Positions 22,787 through 35,269 are shown, counted from the stretch's first letter. The stretch is 64,000 bases of DNA from Euptelea pleiosperma (GCA_035048495.1 CM068553.1:26250978-26314977); one strand, 5' to 3'. Translations and numbers: made by a program. The notes: a model not told the origin generated them from the letters alone.

Positions 22787-23740
22787 CTAATCTGCTATGG
22801 ACTGAAGGGTAGCGAGAGTAGAAGAGGACGAAGATCCTGTCGATGGTCTGGATCTAGGACAAGAGGTGGTAGGTCCTATTGATAGTCTGGATCTAGGACA
22901 GGATGAGGCAGGATGATCTCTCCCAAGATGCATTTTTGAAATGACCGAATTGATGGGTTTGGACGGATAGTCAAAAGGGTCCAACTCTAGTGTGGGAACA
23001 GAAAAGTGATGAATGATCCTGGTGATCAGATATCCATAACGGAGGGCCCTAGTGGATATAGGAGAGTCACTAGCCTCTAATATCTGATGGTACATGATGT
23101 ACGGAATGTCCAGAGGGGCGGACAACATCAGACAATGCATGATGTAGAGGGCAGTAGAGCTAATCTCATCTCGATGACCTAATTTGGGAATCAGGTTGTA
23201 GGAGATGATGAGATAAAGAACTCTATAAAGGGGATTTAGAAGGACGGCTTTGATGTTAAAAAGTTTTTCATCCTAACAGTTCAATAAATAGATCCACCAT
23301 GATCTAAGCTTTGTTATCTAAAGGCAAAGCAGGGGCTAAGGCCTGTTAGCATTGGGATGAGGAATCCCAATGATAGAGGAGATCAGATACGGGGTGATGG
23401 TCATCACTACACCCCTTCCCATTGTTTTAAAACAACGGGGATTGGTAGAATTTGCATGAATATTGTAATAAAAATGATGGACAGGCACGGGAAGAACAAG
23501 AACATTGAAATCGAGAAGGGGAGTCCATCCTATCTCGTCAAAAGTTGCACGGATTTGTCTTAAGTAGGTGTGATCGATGAGAACATCCTATTCCATGGTG
23601 ACCCCCCGATTGATTCCTTTGCGGTTGTATTGTTGCCTTGCTTGCTCGTTGATGAAGAGTGGATGTTCTTCCCAGTCATGCATCCCCTCCAAGTGTCGTC
23701 CTCTCTTGCTTCGTGAAGACATGAATTTGGAGGAAAAAGC
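22787..23740 (-). pseudogene. Env-like / putative plant transposon protein (Transposase_32)
   Basis: The minus strand starts near 23722 with MSSRSKRGRHLEGMHDWEE, then YLRQIRATFDEIGWTPLLDF, TMGRGVVMTITPYLISSIIG, an HRDEISSTALYIMHCLM block and a Ser-rich tail. This is the layout of the family called putative plant transposon protein. That family is commonly met as the extra ORF between pol and the 3' LTR of Athila- and SIRE-type retroelements; its function is unknown. At least two stops break it here. The homologous region on the plus strand starts at about 50276. Confidence 0.6.
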
Positions 23741-24251
23741 TAGATTTGTGGCAAAATGGGATTCAAGGGTTTTGGATTTCTAACAAGAAATCGGTGGATT
23801 AAAGGGAGTTTCAAGGGGTTTTGAGGGATGGGGGAGTGCTAGAGAGGGATTTAGAGGGTTGAGAATGAGGGAAATGGCAATATTTGGGGGTTTTAGCCCT
23901 ATCTCATCGCTTTGGGTTCGAGATCGCGGGTTTGCAGAGCACGGTCGACCGATGCAGTCATCCAAAAGTGTACCCATGCCCATATAGGCCAGTCGCCCAA
24001 TCTATCCACACCGGTGGCCATCCCTTTCATGACAAATATACCAACAAATCAAGTCTACTTATCAAGAAGGTTTTAGATATGTAGAGATTTAAATGTTTTA
24101 TCCTATTAATAGTTTATCAGTAAACAGTTTAAAGTTAGAAGTTTTTGTGAGAGCAGATATCAGGTTTATTACAGTTATCCAATGATCCGTTAGTAGAGTT
24201 TTATATCGCTTGATTTCAGAAAAGAGTTAATGGGTTTTTAAACTAGAAGAC

Positions 24252-24614
24252 TCAAGTAATTGAAGAAATCAAATTGTCTCCGGCTTCCTCCAGATCCTCA
24301 GTGGTGAATTCTATAGGGATGGTAGGCATCCTTCTGGAGGTGGCTTCATCATCAGGTTGAGGGATTTCGGTGGAGACCAAGCTGGGCTCAGGAGTTTCAC
24401 TCTGTTGAGCTGAGAGCCATGCTCTACTCACACTGGTGACAATGCGATCCTCTGAAAGAGGAGTGGTCTCTTGAGTACTTTGAGACCGGATGAATTCTCC
24501 TCTCTTTGGAGAATCAAGAGTTGCGATCCAATGGTCGAACTCCTCTGGAGTTAACCAAACTTCTTCGAGGGGATCCCCCAACCCACCCTCAGAAGAACTC
24601 ACAGAGTCAGACAT
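24252..24614 (-). pseudogene. Ser/Glu-rich frame of the SIRE-like element
   Basis: A 120-codon acidic, Ser-rich frame (start MSDSVSSSEGGLGDPLEEVW) with no recognised domain. It is conserved in the plus-strand copy, where the halves lie at about 48065-48223 and 49495-49720 around an inserted LTR. Its position between gag and the env-like ORF suggests it is the leader of the latter or a remnant of the pol interval. It is open throughout, which is more than expected by chance at this decay level. Confidence 0.5.
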
Positions 24615-25193
24615 CTGAATTTAAGACAGTTTTTAAAATGAAAAGGCAACTAATAAATAGACTGCAAGAAGATATTTTCCTTAATAGTTTTTGCAAGGAG
24701 CATTTCGGTTATCAAAGTTTTTTAAGTTTCTGAGGTGGTTTACAATTGCAATAGGAAATCATATGAAATATATTTGTTTATGTACTTTAGAAGCTTCAAT
24801 ATTTAAGATGTTAATTTGTCTAATTAAAAGTTCTTCTTGGTTAATTAAATCTATTTTGTTAATTAGTTGATTTTTACTTCCAAATTCCTTTTTCTTTTGT
24901 AAAATATTTTCCTTCTTAAATTTTCACAATTAAATTTTATATGACCAATTTTCTTACAATAATGACAGGTAACTTTATTTTGTATGTTTAGAGTATTTCT
25001 AACTGAAGTTTTTTCAAAAGTTTGTTTATAGTTCTTTTCTTTTATAAAGGGTTATTCATTTTGAGTGGAATTAACTTTTGCTTTTACAAAGATAGTTTTT
25101 GAAGGAGAGTTTTTAGATGAATTATCAATGTATCCTAATCCTCTTCTATCATTGCAGACTTTTCCCATAGTTATGATATTTTCTAATTTAGAA
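24615..25193 (-). pseudogene. Second CCHC zinc-knuckle segment
   Basis: The minus strand encodes CHYCKKIGHIKFNC near 24920-24970, a retroviral-type CCHC knuckle, in a frame interrupted by stops. The same peptide is readable in the plus-strand copy near 47860-47910. SIRE-type elements carry such a second knuckle after the gag coiled coil. Confidence 0.55.
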
Positions 25194-25852
25194 TTACCCT
25201 TGAGTAATAGTTTTTATTAAGTTACTATTTTTTATCTTTAATTCATTGTTTATAAATTTTAGTTGAGAGACTTCATCTTGAAGAGATGCTTCATTTTTAT
25301 TCTCTACTTCTTTTCCTTTTAGGTTTTTAGTCATTCCACAAATTTTTATGGTGAGAGTAAAGTTTTCGTCACTAAGTTTACTTATTTCAAGTTTTTGATT
25401 ATCACGGAGTTTAGCAAGTTCTATGCTTTCTTGATATAAGTTATTATATGCTTCTTGTAGGTCTTCATTATCTCCATTACTAGATTCTATATCAATTTTA
25501 CTATCTTCTTTTTCTAAAAATGGAATAGTATTAAAGTTAGATTTTATCGTTAAAGCTTTCATTTGATCAGTTTCTTCATTAAAGAGTTTGTTTCATTATC
25601 TGAATTATAATCCCAAGTAACTTTCATAGCTTTATATTTTCTATTATTATTAGCACACTCACTAGAAATGTGACCATAGCCCCTACATTTATAGCATTGA
25701 ATTTCTTCTTTAGTGATTTCTTTAGAGTTGTTAAAGGGTTTTCTTCTTTTAGTTATAAGATTTCTTTTATCTGTGTTTCTAAAAAGGTTTTTAAATCTTT
25801 TAGCCATTAGAGCAACTTCCTCATCTAAATCATCAAATTCATTAGTCATCAA
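25194..25852 (-). pseudogene. SIRE-type copia gag with CCHC knuckle and coiled coil
   Basis: Two overlapping frames. The first contains EFDDLDEEVALMAKRFKNLF followed by the CCHC knuckle CYKCRGYGHISSEC. The second is Asp/Glu/Lys-rich, with a long predicted coiled coil (LQEAYNNLYQESIELAKL). This order is characteristic of SIRE/Maximus gag. The first frame ends next to the start of the second, implying one frameshift. Gag packages element RNA through the knuckle. Confidence 0.75.
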
Positions 25853-26320
25853 AATTAGAAGTTTTTAAAGCAATTCCATTTTTAGTAATGGGTTGAAGTT
25901 TTAATTCAAATGTTTGAATAGATCTTATTAATCTTCTATCTTAATATTATTTATATCTTTACTTTCTTCTATGGCAATAGTTTTAGGATGAAACCTACTA
26001 GTTAATGATCTCAATATTTTCCACCGGTCGCCCTGTGTTGGAGCCCGGTCGACGACTCTGATGTTTTTATATATTTAGGGCTTCTACTGATGGGGGTTTC
26101 TCATGATAGGATAAGGGGGTTCCAATTATGTCCAAGTGGACTTCTGAAGGTTTTTCCAAGTCCACGAACTCAAGTCCCCACGGCACATCAGGGATCGCCT
26201 CAGCCAATCTCGGAATCATCGAGACACGCTTTTCCCAAGTCCACGACAATCGACCAATAGAAAGGTTACATAAATACGCATGGTTGTTTTGGAATTGACA
26301 ACACAAGAAAAATACTTATC

Positions 26321-29215
26321 ACAAACTATCTGGAATAGAAGATTTCCACTCGCATGTACATCGGGGGACGTGGTTACAATGAGTATCTGACGGTGTTGCC
26401 AAAAAACTGGATCTGATGGGCAAATCTCACAGGAGATGGGTTATGGAGAATTTAACCATGATGCCCCAACTCCTTCATTCGATGCAACCCCAGATCAGCA
26501 AAGAGTTGATGTTCCTATCAACGGCCAAAGATGTTTGGGATGCCGTATCTCAGACATATTCCCATGTAGGAAATTTTGCTTAGCTCTATGAGCTTGAACA
26601 AGAGATTGCATGTCTTCGTCAGGGGGGTGGGATGGATGAAGCTGTGTACATATTACGCTTCGCTTAGAAGCAAATGGGAGCAGATCGATCACTACCAGAG
26701 CTACTCTCCCGTGTGCACAGATGATGTCAAGGTCTTTAAGGCTATGGTTGAACGTTCCCGGATCTTCCAATTCCTCTCTAGCCTTCATCATAGCTTTGAG
26801 GGAACTCCTTTTCAGATTCTTGATGGGGACCTGCCCCCATTTCTCTAGCACAGGTATATGCTTATATTCAGGGGGGGGGGGGGACAGTTGCTTAGCCATG
26901 CAACTCCGTAGTAGGAGTGATACTCAAGACCATTCCCCTGGCTGCTGCCAATCAAAAGGGCCAGAAATCGAGTCCGAAGGAACCTGGGGACGCATTGCCA
27001 CGACCCAAGTGTGATCATTGCGGTTGCATGGGCCATATTCAGGACACTTGCTGAAAGCTCCATGGACGTCCCCCGTGACAAGCCCCGAATTCTCGTCAGC
27101 GTCTCCCGGCTAAACAGGGCTCTCATGCAGCACACTCAGTTACTCAGGACACCGCACCTCCTGTGTTTACCTCCTCTGGGGACATGGACTCATTCTCTCC
27201 TGCGTCGACCCAAGTGTGATCATTGCGGTTGCATAGGCCATATTCAGGACACTTGCTGAAAGCTCCATGGACGTCCCCCATGACAAGCCCCGAATTCTCA
27301 TCAGCGTCTCCCGGCTAAACAGGGCTCTCATGCAGCACACTCAGTTACTCAGGACACCGCACCTCCTGGTTTACCTCCTCTGAGGACATGGACTCATTCT
27401 CTCCTGCAGATCTCAAGCGACTTCGCCGCATGATGGCCCAACTCAACGACCAAGCTTCCACTTCCACTTCTGCCTTTGCTTACATAGGTACTGGGTCTGC
27501 TTTTTCCACCTCTATTGTTCCTTCCAGTCTCTCTTGGATCGTCGATTCAGGGGCGTCTAATCACATGACTGGTATGTCCTCCGTTTTTTCTAATTACGGT
27601 ATTTGTTTTGGTCATGATAAAGTTCTGATAGTTGATGGCACCTATTGATCTATCTCTGGTAAATGGGTGGTTCATGCCTCTCTAGCTCTACCTCTGTCTT
27701 CTGTTCTCCATGTTCCTCAATTCACTACTAATTTATTATCCGTTAGTAGCCTTATTAAAAGTCATTGTAGTGTAACGTTTTTTCCTTCTCACTGTGTGTT
27801 TTAGGATCTGGAGTCGAGACGGACGATTGGCAATGGACGTGAGGATGGTGGTTTATACATCCTGGATTCTTTAGTCTCTTCGTCTGCACACCAGTCCAGC
27901 ATCAGTAGTAGCAGTCGAGTCAATAAAGACCAGTTAATGCTTTGGCATAACCGGCTTGGACATGTCCCAGTGTCTGTCTTAAACTATGTCTTCTATGCTT
28001 TCTCTTCTTTTTCTGCAGTTCCCTTTCTTTGTGAAACGTGCGAACTAGCAAAACATTGTCGTTCTATTTTTCCTCTTAGTGAGAATTAAAGTATTGTTCA
28101 TTTTTCCATTGTGCATTCTAATGTGTGGGGCCCTATGCCTGTGACTTCTTTATTTGGATATCAGTACTTTGTAGTTGTACCTGGGTGTACCTCATGAGAA
28201 CCAAAGATGCAGTGTTCACCATTTTCGAAGAGTTTCATAAGATGGTTTCCACTCAGTTCCATACCACTCTCAAGGACCTTCGCTCTGACAATGGGGGGGG
28301 AGAAGAATACTTAGATGGGGGCCTTAAATCCTATTTTGCCTTTCATGGCATTGTTCATCAAACCTCTTGTCCTTACACACCTTAGCAAAATGGGATTGCT
28401 AAATGCAAAAATCACTATCTTCTTGAAGTTGAGCGTGCTCTTCGGTTGGGTACGCAAGTTCCGAAACACTATTAGTCTGAGTCTATCTTACTAGCGGCCT
28501 ACCTTTTTAACCGTGTACCATCTCGTGTTTTAGGATTTCAGACTCCCCTTTCTCTCCTGCTTCCTGATTGTCCAGGCTTTGTTGTTCCCTCAGAAAGTCT
28601 TTGCGTGTGTTTGCTATGAGCATGTTCATCGTTTTTCTCAGGACAAGTTAGATCCACGGGCTTTGAAATACGTCTTCTTGGGGTACCCTTCTAATCAAAT
28701 GGGGTACAAATGTTATCATCCTGCCACCTGTCATCATTTTATCTCTATGGATGTCACCTTCGCTGAGTCCATGCCTTTCTTTGGTGACATGACCTCTCTT
28801 TAGGGGGAGCATTACAGTGCGGAAGAGAGTGTCGCCATTTCTATGCCTGTCCTCAGCCTATGATTGACAATGACACTTCTACTACTCCAGTAGACGTGCG
28901 TGTCTACGTCAGAACCAAGAAGAAAGGACAAGCCACTGACCCTACGCTTGCGAGTCTCCCCTCGAATCCAGTTTCAGGTATTGCTTCTGTCCCTACTTTA
29001 GTTCCTATTTCTGTTGTTGAGCCACATGCGTCTCCTACCTCTGAGGGACGTATGAGTACTGATACGGATCTCCTTGTTGCACTTCAGAAGGGTGTACGTA
29101 CTTGTACAGAACACCCTATCTCTCATTATGTCTCTTATCAGTCTCTGTCTTCGTCTTATTAGAATTTCGTTAGTATTGCCTCCTATGTTTCCTTGCCTTC
29201 CAGTGTTGCAAATGC
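26321..29215 (+). pseudogene. Copia gag-protease-integrase, heavily decayed
   Basis: A plus-strand copia element. In order: gag (MYIGGRGYNEYLT, then MPQLLHSMQPQISKELMFL), a CCHC knuckle present twice (CDHCGCIGHIQDTC), the aspartic protease motif WIVDSGASNHMTG at about 27535, a GAG-pre-integrase block LMLWHNRLGHVPVS, and integrase with HSNVWGP and LRSDNGGG. The C-terminal LGYPSNQMGYKCYHP is followed by a linker ending near 29215. The first integrase catalytic Asp is replaced by Asn (HSN for the usual HSD). Many stops and frameshifts are present. RT, RNase H and LTRs are absent. Confidence 0.85.
27001..27410 (+). repeat. 205-bp tandem duplication of the gag zinc knuckle
   Basis: Copy 1 (27001-27205) and copy 2 (27206-27410) start with CGACCCAAGTGTGATC and end with CATTCTCTCCTGC, with few differences. 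Each carries the CCHC knuckle of the copia gag. The duplication is therefore internal to the decayed element. Confidence 0.9.
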
Positions 29216-30980
29216 ACTAGTTTATACATGATGTTACCACGTTTGTGTGGTTCATATGTGATGTTACCCATGTTTTGATGGTTTATTCATGTATACAATC
29301 AATTCATTAAATATAAGATTACTATGGCCACGTTTGTGTGGTTTTCATCATCGAGTATCCTATGTATGAGATTTAAACTATACATTTGATTGTTTTTATG
29401 GAGTACCCTCACATTTAATGGTACCTTCATTTGAGAATATGGTGCATTTTATGAAGAAACTACGTGTGATTTTACATCCAACATTTGGAGATGTGTGCTC
29501 ATGTACAAGCAACAAATAGAGTCTGTGAAATGTGTGGAGTTCATCCCACATATGGGATATGTGAGAGTACATAGAGAAAGGAATGCCACGATAGTAGGAA
29601 AGGCGTTCTTTTCTACTTGATCAATGCCATTGGTTATGTCTTTCTCCCTTTTTAAACACTTGTCCTATCTTGGTGTTCTCTCTTTTTTCCTCTACTTTTC
29701 CTCCCTTGTGTATTAATTTGTCTCTTGTCTCTTAATGCATCTAATCCGCCTTTTAAATCCTTACATCTCCTTTTATTATATTAAGATGAGTGTCAGAGTT
29801 GGACAGTTGTACTTGATGTTCAACTCTTACTTGACTAGCCAATCATAAGGCAGAATCAAGTACAAGGACTCTTCTAGGATTTCATTTATACCTCCTTTCT
29901 TGGATGCATGGCACATGTCTTTTTCTTCTTATTGGAGATTGTATGTACCTTTCTTTGTGGAGAAAAACTCTCATGAGGAGGATTTTATTGCTTTCATTCA
30001 AGTCCATCTTTATCTTTCTGCCATGTGGCAGCCATTTATTGGCTCGCCCCTGAGTTCTTGGTCTCCACCGTCAGATATAGAGCTTTATAGAGCTTTTTTT
30101 AATTGAGCTCGCTGCAGGTACCACATGTCAACTTTTGGGTGGCTGTTGGGGTCCCTACCGTCTGGTGGGGATCTGGGGAGATTTTTGGACAGATCAGGAC
30201 CGTCCTTACTAGTTTAGGGATGCTCCACCGCGAGTTTCTTTCACCTTTTGCTTGCCAATCTCTTGGGCTGTGTGCAAGCCCACTGCCAGCTTTACTGGCT
30301 TTTTGCAGTGTTTATGGGTTTGTAAGGCTGGAGGTGGAGCTTTCACAGGTCCCCAGTGTACCCTCCTTATTGGTGCTCTTTATTTGCCTCTTGGATTGCT
30401 TGATCCTGTGCTTCACGATGCATGGTGCTCTGCGCTCCTTTTTCTTTAGGCAATTAAATTTTGCTGCCGACACTAACCGACATAGTATGCCTGTGCATAG
30501 TTCTTGATTTGAATGAAGTTATATTTAGTTGGAGTTTTTTTTTTTTTTGCTAGTTTCCATATTTGAGTCTTAAGTTGTTTTTGTCAAGTAGGGTTTGTTA
30601 TGGTTGATGAGTTATTTATGTAATCTTGTAATTAAAAGGGGCTAGAATGCATTTACTTTTTTTTCATTTGGTAGATCACCCTCAAAGTGGTCTAGGAGGA
30701 CAATCTCCTCGAAGAGCTCAATTTCTTTTCACTTTTTCTTATATTAGTATTATAATTATATTATTCTTCTGCAGAAAATTGATATAAGCGCATGGTATTA
30801 TGGTGTTGTGCCAAAATAGAAGGCACAAGTCCCTAAATATCATATGCTCATGTGAAGAACAGTTAAAATGTTAGTACAGTAATTAAGCATGCAGACCTTG
30901 CTTAGCATTCCCAAGAACATACAGAATTTAATATATTCTGAAGGACCATATTGACCGTTCATATATTCCATTTTATGCAG
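29216..30980. other. Non-coding DNA upstream of the RSH exon
   Basis: No gene or domain is recognised. Repeated ATGATGTTACC/GTTTGTGTGGTT words occur around 29215-29340. Open frames at 29900-30106 and 30103-30507 have no recognisable family. An earlier RSH exon is expected on the plus strand but was not identified. Confidence 0.4.
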
Positions 30981-32066
30981 CAAGACCAATTTCAGCGCCT
31001 GCTGCCCACCTTCATCCAGGTAATTGATCTTACGGAGCAAGAAGAAGCAGAGTACTGGGTGGTTGTATCTGCTTTTTTTGAGGGTAAACAGGTTGCTTCT
31101 GTTCCATCAAATTTAAGCTACTCCAAGAGGTCAAGCTCCAACTCTCCTAGTTCCACTCCCACGGAAACCAGCATCAATAACAAGGTTAGTGTACAATCAC
31201 CTTACCATGTGTAATATATCTCTCATTTTGAACTCAGATGTCTTGGTTAGTATTAACAGGAGACCCGTTTAAATATTTCCCGGCTTCTCCCTTGCATTTG
31301 CTTTCATATCTTTCTCAAACAAAGGTAACAGATTTATTTCCTTGTTAACACAAAAGGATGGTAAGGCTTAGCAAGACTTAAACAAGTGTGAAGATGAGTA
31401 CTTAATCCAGAATGATCATATGCACAGGGTTTGGAGCCACTATTACATAGAGTTCTACATAGTGGATTTCCTAGGTCACCATCCAATCTAATACAATCTT
31501 TTGGAAGATAAATGGTGGGTTGTCCAAGACGAAAAATAACCTGTGGATCGGATGTTTAAGATCATCTAAACTGGTTGATTTTGACCTAGGAAATCTGCAG
31601 GTGGGACCTATTGAATAGTGGCTCCTGACCCCTTGTCATGTGCACAACGTGCATGGCACGGAGATCAGAACAGCTTCCAGACGTGTTGATGTCCCCACCA
31701 AAGTATTGCTCTATTATGAATTGGCATTCTTGACAGAAGGTTCTGCAAACTGATGTCTACTGTTAATGCTAGGTGAATCTACTGAGGACAATGCTTCAGT
31801 GGGAGGAGCACATGCGATCTGAAGCAGGTCTCAGAGGAACAAAGCATGGCGTAAAACCATATGATGCTCCTGATACTATTGTTTTTGGTGAAGTGGTGAT
31901 TGTATGTTGGCCCCACGGTGAGATAATGAGGATGAGAACCGGTAGCACTGCTGCTGATGCTGCTAGAAGAGTAGGACTGGAGGGAAAGCTGGTGTTAGTT
32001 AACGGTCAGCTTGCATTACCACATACAAAGCTCAAGGATGGTGACATAGTTGAAGTCAGAGTGTAG
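30981..32066 (+). CDS. RSH: RelA/SpoT homologue (RSH2/RSH3-like), last two exons
   Basis: C-terminal part of a plastid (p)ppGpp synthetase/hydrolase, which sets levels of the stringent-response alarmone in chloroplasts. Exon 30981-31184 follows an ATGCAG acceptor and encodes QDQFQRLLPTFIQVIDL, then a Ser-rich tail; it ends at a GTTAGT donor. Exon 31773-32066 follows a GCTAG acceptor and encodes VNLLRTMLQWEEHMRSEA. It then gives a TGS-like domain (EVVIVCWPHGEIMRMRTGST to DGDIVEVRV) and the stop at 32064-32066. Both junctions are phase 0 and the frame is intact. The end at the TGS domain without an ACT domain favours the RSH2/RSH3 branch over RSH1. The hydrolase and synthetase exons were not found upstream. 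An AATAAA lies at 32331-32336. Confidence 0.87.
31421..31644. mobile_element. MITE in the last RSH intron
   Basis: The ends TGCACAGGGTTTGGAGCCAC and the reverse complement of GTGGCTCCTGACCCC...GTGCA form imperfect terminal inverted repeats of about 30 bp. An inner pair (GATTTCCTAGGTCA / TGACCTAGGAAATC) also inverts. There is no coding sequence. It lies fully inside the intron 31185-31772. Confidence 0.65.
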
Positions 32067-32330
32067 ATCTTTAGTAGATATATGTATGGAAAGAAGGAAA
32101 TTCTTGTCAAAAAAATAATTTCAAAAAAAAAGAACGAACAGAAAAAAAAAAGAAGGAAATTCTTAAGGAAGTTTTCTTTGTGAATATCTGAAGGAGGAAT
32201 TAAGGAGCTTGCTTGAGGGTTAATAAGTATAGTGAGATCGTGTGGGCCCAGCAGAGTCAAGCTTATGTTATCATAGATAGAAAGCGCACTTTGTAGCTTA
32301 ATTCAGTGTACATATGACTGATTTTTCAGC

Positions 32331-32336
32331 AATAAA
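32331..32336 (+). terminator. Candidate RSH poly(A) signal
   Basis: AATAAA 265 bases after the RSH stop, within a T-rich context; the usual plant distance. Other weaker near-upstream elements may be used. Confidence 0.45.
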
Positions 32337-32349
32337 AAGAGAAGGGAAA

Positions 32350-34371
32350 TTCTTATTTCTGCCTTTCATCTTGCGCCCTAAATGTATTTTGTTCAATGAA
32401 GTTCCAGCTCCAGGACTAAAAAGTTTGCTATATGGTCAGTTATGCATGCCTGCATGCATCACTTATATCTGAGTTACCTAGAAAGACTTAGTGGGGCCAT
32501 CTTCTTGAAGCACACAACTCAAACCATGCTAAGGCTTGAACCCATGACTCAGTTGTTTGATAGTCTGTGTTGCTACCATGAGGTCACGGCTTTTTAATAG
32601 CCGTGTTGTCCTAAGAAGAAAAGTCGTCGTTGGGTTCACATTTTTGGATAATTTAGGGGGCAAGGTTCCACATTACCAATTTTGTGCTCCCAAAACACGA
32701 TAATGTAACTGCCATTATAAAGCTAAGCCCTCCTTTTTCGGATTTGGGCATTATTTCCAATACAACGTAATGGGTTGGTGCGTTACAGTTATAACGGCTG
32801 TTATATATTTTAGTTATAACAGTTGCTTTCAAACCATGGTTTAAATGAGTTTGTAAGGTTTAAATGATACTTGACAACACCTCGAAGAACATGTGTGGGA
32901 TGGCACGTGACACCTGAACCCTTGCTTAATTAAATACCAAGGGACCCAATTAATTCAATATTTTTATTCATTAAAAAAAATTCTAACAAGATTCCATGCT
33001 AGCTACATTCGTTCTGGCGTGGTGGGAATCTTGCTGAGTCAGCACAAAGGTGCGACCATGCAAAGGAAAACCTCCCAAGTATTTGCTAAGGCCAATGGAC
33101 AGAAGAGGTTTAGAAAGAGCTCAACTCCTCCAAAGTTAGACTCCCTTTAAACAACGTAATGAAGAATGAGACTTCCCAAATTAACCAAGGACAAGAATAG
33201 AAAGTCTCCTAGAAATGGAACCTTTTAGACATAGAATAGAAAGTTTCCATTGCAGTCTCAGTTCTTCTAAGATTGGACTTCTCTCAGAATCTATAAATAC
33301 ATGTCATCAGTAAAGGTATGATCATCGAATTTGAGTTGATCAAATCTTAGTTCATCAAAGTTTAGTTTTTCATAGTCCATTAACTATACTTGCAAATCAC
33401 CCATTCTTTTCATCTTACTTGAGTGTCGAAGTGTTTTTTACTGGTTCCCTCCCGTCCGATGTTAAGTCGGGCAAAGGAGCCAAGATTCCATCTCTTCTTG
33501 TCTGAGCCAATCATTGAGGGGGTTGCCCAAAGCCTTAGCCCAAGCCCAACCCAATTTTGATTGGATTGTCAAAATCCAGGCTCGAGTCCAACCAAAGTAC
33601 TGAAGGGGCCAACCCAACTTGAACCCAACATCAGGTTGAGCCCACCCAAGTTGCAGCCCTAGCTTAGACGGCTATGAGTGGACAAATATCCTGTTCACAG
33701 CCCTTAATTATACATTAGGCATGCAAGTGGCTCTTGCGGGAGTACGAATACCCTAACAGGGATACGTGTCCGACATAGAGGATGAGGGTATGTTTTATTT
33801 TTCACTGGAATGCTTGTAGCTCATGAATTGTAAATTAGTGAGTTAAGGCTGCAATTGGGTATGGCCCAGCAACCTAACCAACTAGACACTCTGTTCCTTA
33901 GTATATGAGCTCTATTCCTTACCATCGATACGGGCTAGGCTTCATCCCACACCGATGCGCTTCAGGCTGAACTGCAAACCCGAGGGAAGATGGGGTAAGG
34001 GTGTCAATGGGCTGGTCCTAGGCCTGGGTTTTTCTTTTTAGTAAGCCCAAGCCCAAGGTTCCAATATAATACAATTCAAATTCAGGTCAGAAACTTCTTG
34101 TGGACTGGCCCTTTTACAACCCTAAATGGGATAAAACTGCCAACTTTTACTCATAGGGGCAGCCTCTAAAAACCCTACCAAGAGTTGTTAATAAGCCCAA
34201 GCTCAAGGTTTCAACGTCTTGGCCACTTAGTTACTTAAGGGTCATACAGGTAGTTGGCCCTAAATAATAGGTTCAAGCTAGTCCAGGTTAAATACATCCC
34301 TAAAAATAGGATCCAGCCCATCTAGTAGGCCTAAAGATATGGTTGAAGCCCAGCCCAAAGTTTGACAGACT
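32350..34371. other. Intergenic DNA with a plus-strand gypsy LTR remnant
   Basis: No gene is recognised. Around 33280-33490 the sequence looks like a degraded Tat/Ogre-type LTR read on the plus strand. It has a TATAAATA box at about 33292 and the ACTTGAGTGTCGAAGTG block that also occurs (reverse-complemented) in the LTRs at 35270-36520 and 38390-38745. The stretch 33500-34350 is rich in GCCCAAGCCC-like words without coding potential. Confidence 0.4.
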
Positions 34372-35269
34372 TTAAAGCCTATCATCCCTCCTTGCATGTG
34401 GATCAATGGATGTTGACCAATATAAATTCGAATTTAGTTGACTCAATCGTGTCATTGGACTGGATGAGTTGGTGGGCCAATTCGAAAAAAGTCGGGGTTT
34501 CTGCTTCATTGCGGGGTACTTTGGGTCGACACTTAATTTGTGACAAGAGATCTCTAGATTGATACCTGCCATGTCTTCAAAAGACCAGGCAAAGATGTCC
34601 TTTATTTTTCCGAAGGAAGTCCGCGAGCACTCCCTTTTCTTCTAAAGTGAGCTTTGAATCGACAAGGGTCATCTTCGGTCCCGAGGTTCACCTCTTCTAT
34701 CGGTTCTATTCTTGGCATCTCCCAACTTGGATTTTCTGCATCTTGTTTTCCCCGGAGAGGCCTCTTTGGTTGCTACGATAAGGTGTCTTCTGGCTGCCCA
34801 CCTTCAGAGATATCGGGGGCTGTCATCATTGCAAGGTACATGACTGGAGAAGATTGTCCGATAGGCTGCCTGTTGGCTGGTTGCTCACCTCCAGGAGGCT
34901 TGCCAGTAGGCTGCTCACCAAGCCGCGAGCTACTTTCTGAGAGGGTAGAGCACAACAGCATAACACTTCTTTGAGGAAACTTGATCTCCTCTGATTTCCA
35001 TCATTCCTGGTTCTGTGGGTGAAGCAGATCAACTGATGATAGATGGATGGAACTGCCTTCATCTCATGGATCCAACCTCGCCCTAGTATGGCATTGTATG
35101 GGGACGGAGTGTCTAGGACCATGAACTAAGTCATGGTGGTACCAGTCCAGATCGCACAGGTAGTGTGATTGTTCCCAAACCATACACCCTTTGGCCATTG
35201 AATCCGATCAATGGGATGTTTGGTCGTTCCAGCGATGTTGGTGAGAGCCCCATCTTTCTATATGCCCCT

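Larger units (their letters stand above)
22145..26320 (-). mobile_element. Pol-less SIRE-like element, copy 1
   Basis: Minus-strand element. The 5' LTR remnant runs from 26320 (start TGATAAGTATT) to about 26020. It is then joined by an apparent deletion to a SIRE-type gag whose first part (SLTSRFHPKTIAIEES) is frameshifted. After gag comes a coiled-coil frame, a second zinc knuckle, a Ser-rich frame and an env-like/Transposase_32 ORF. No protease, integrase, RT or RNase H lies between them. The 3' end is cut at about 22145 before the 3' LTR. A second copy of the same architecture lies on the plus strand at about 47400-53021, so the lack of pol is shared by both copies. The LTR start abuts the copia gag at 26321, marking the insertion point. 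Confidence 0.7.

Noticed and set aside
22658..22882. Plus-strand Ser/Arg-rich frame
   Set aside because: It is the complement of the Ser-rich tail of the env-like ORF on the minus strand.
30103..30507. 134-codon plus-strand open frame upstream of RSH
   Set aside because: Does not resemble any RSH exon or TE domain and has no clear splice borders in phase with the RSH exon.
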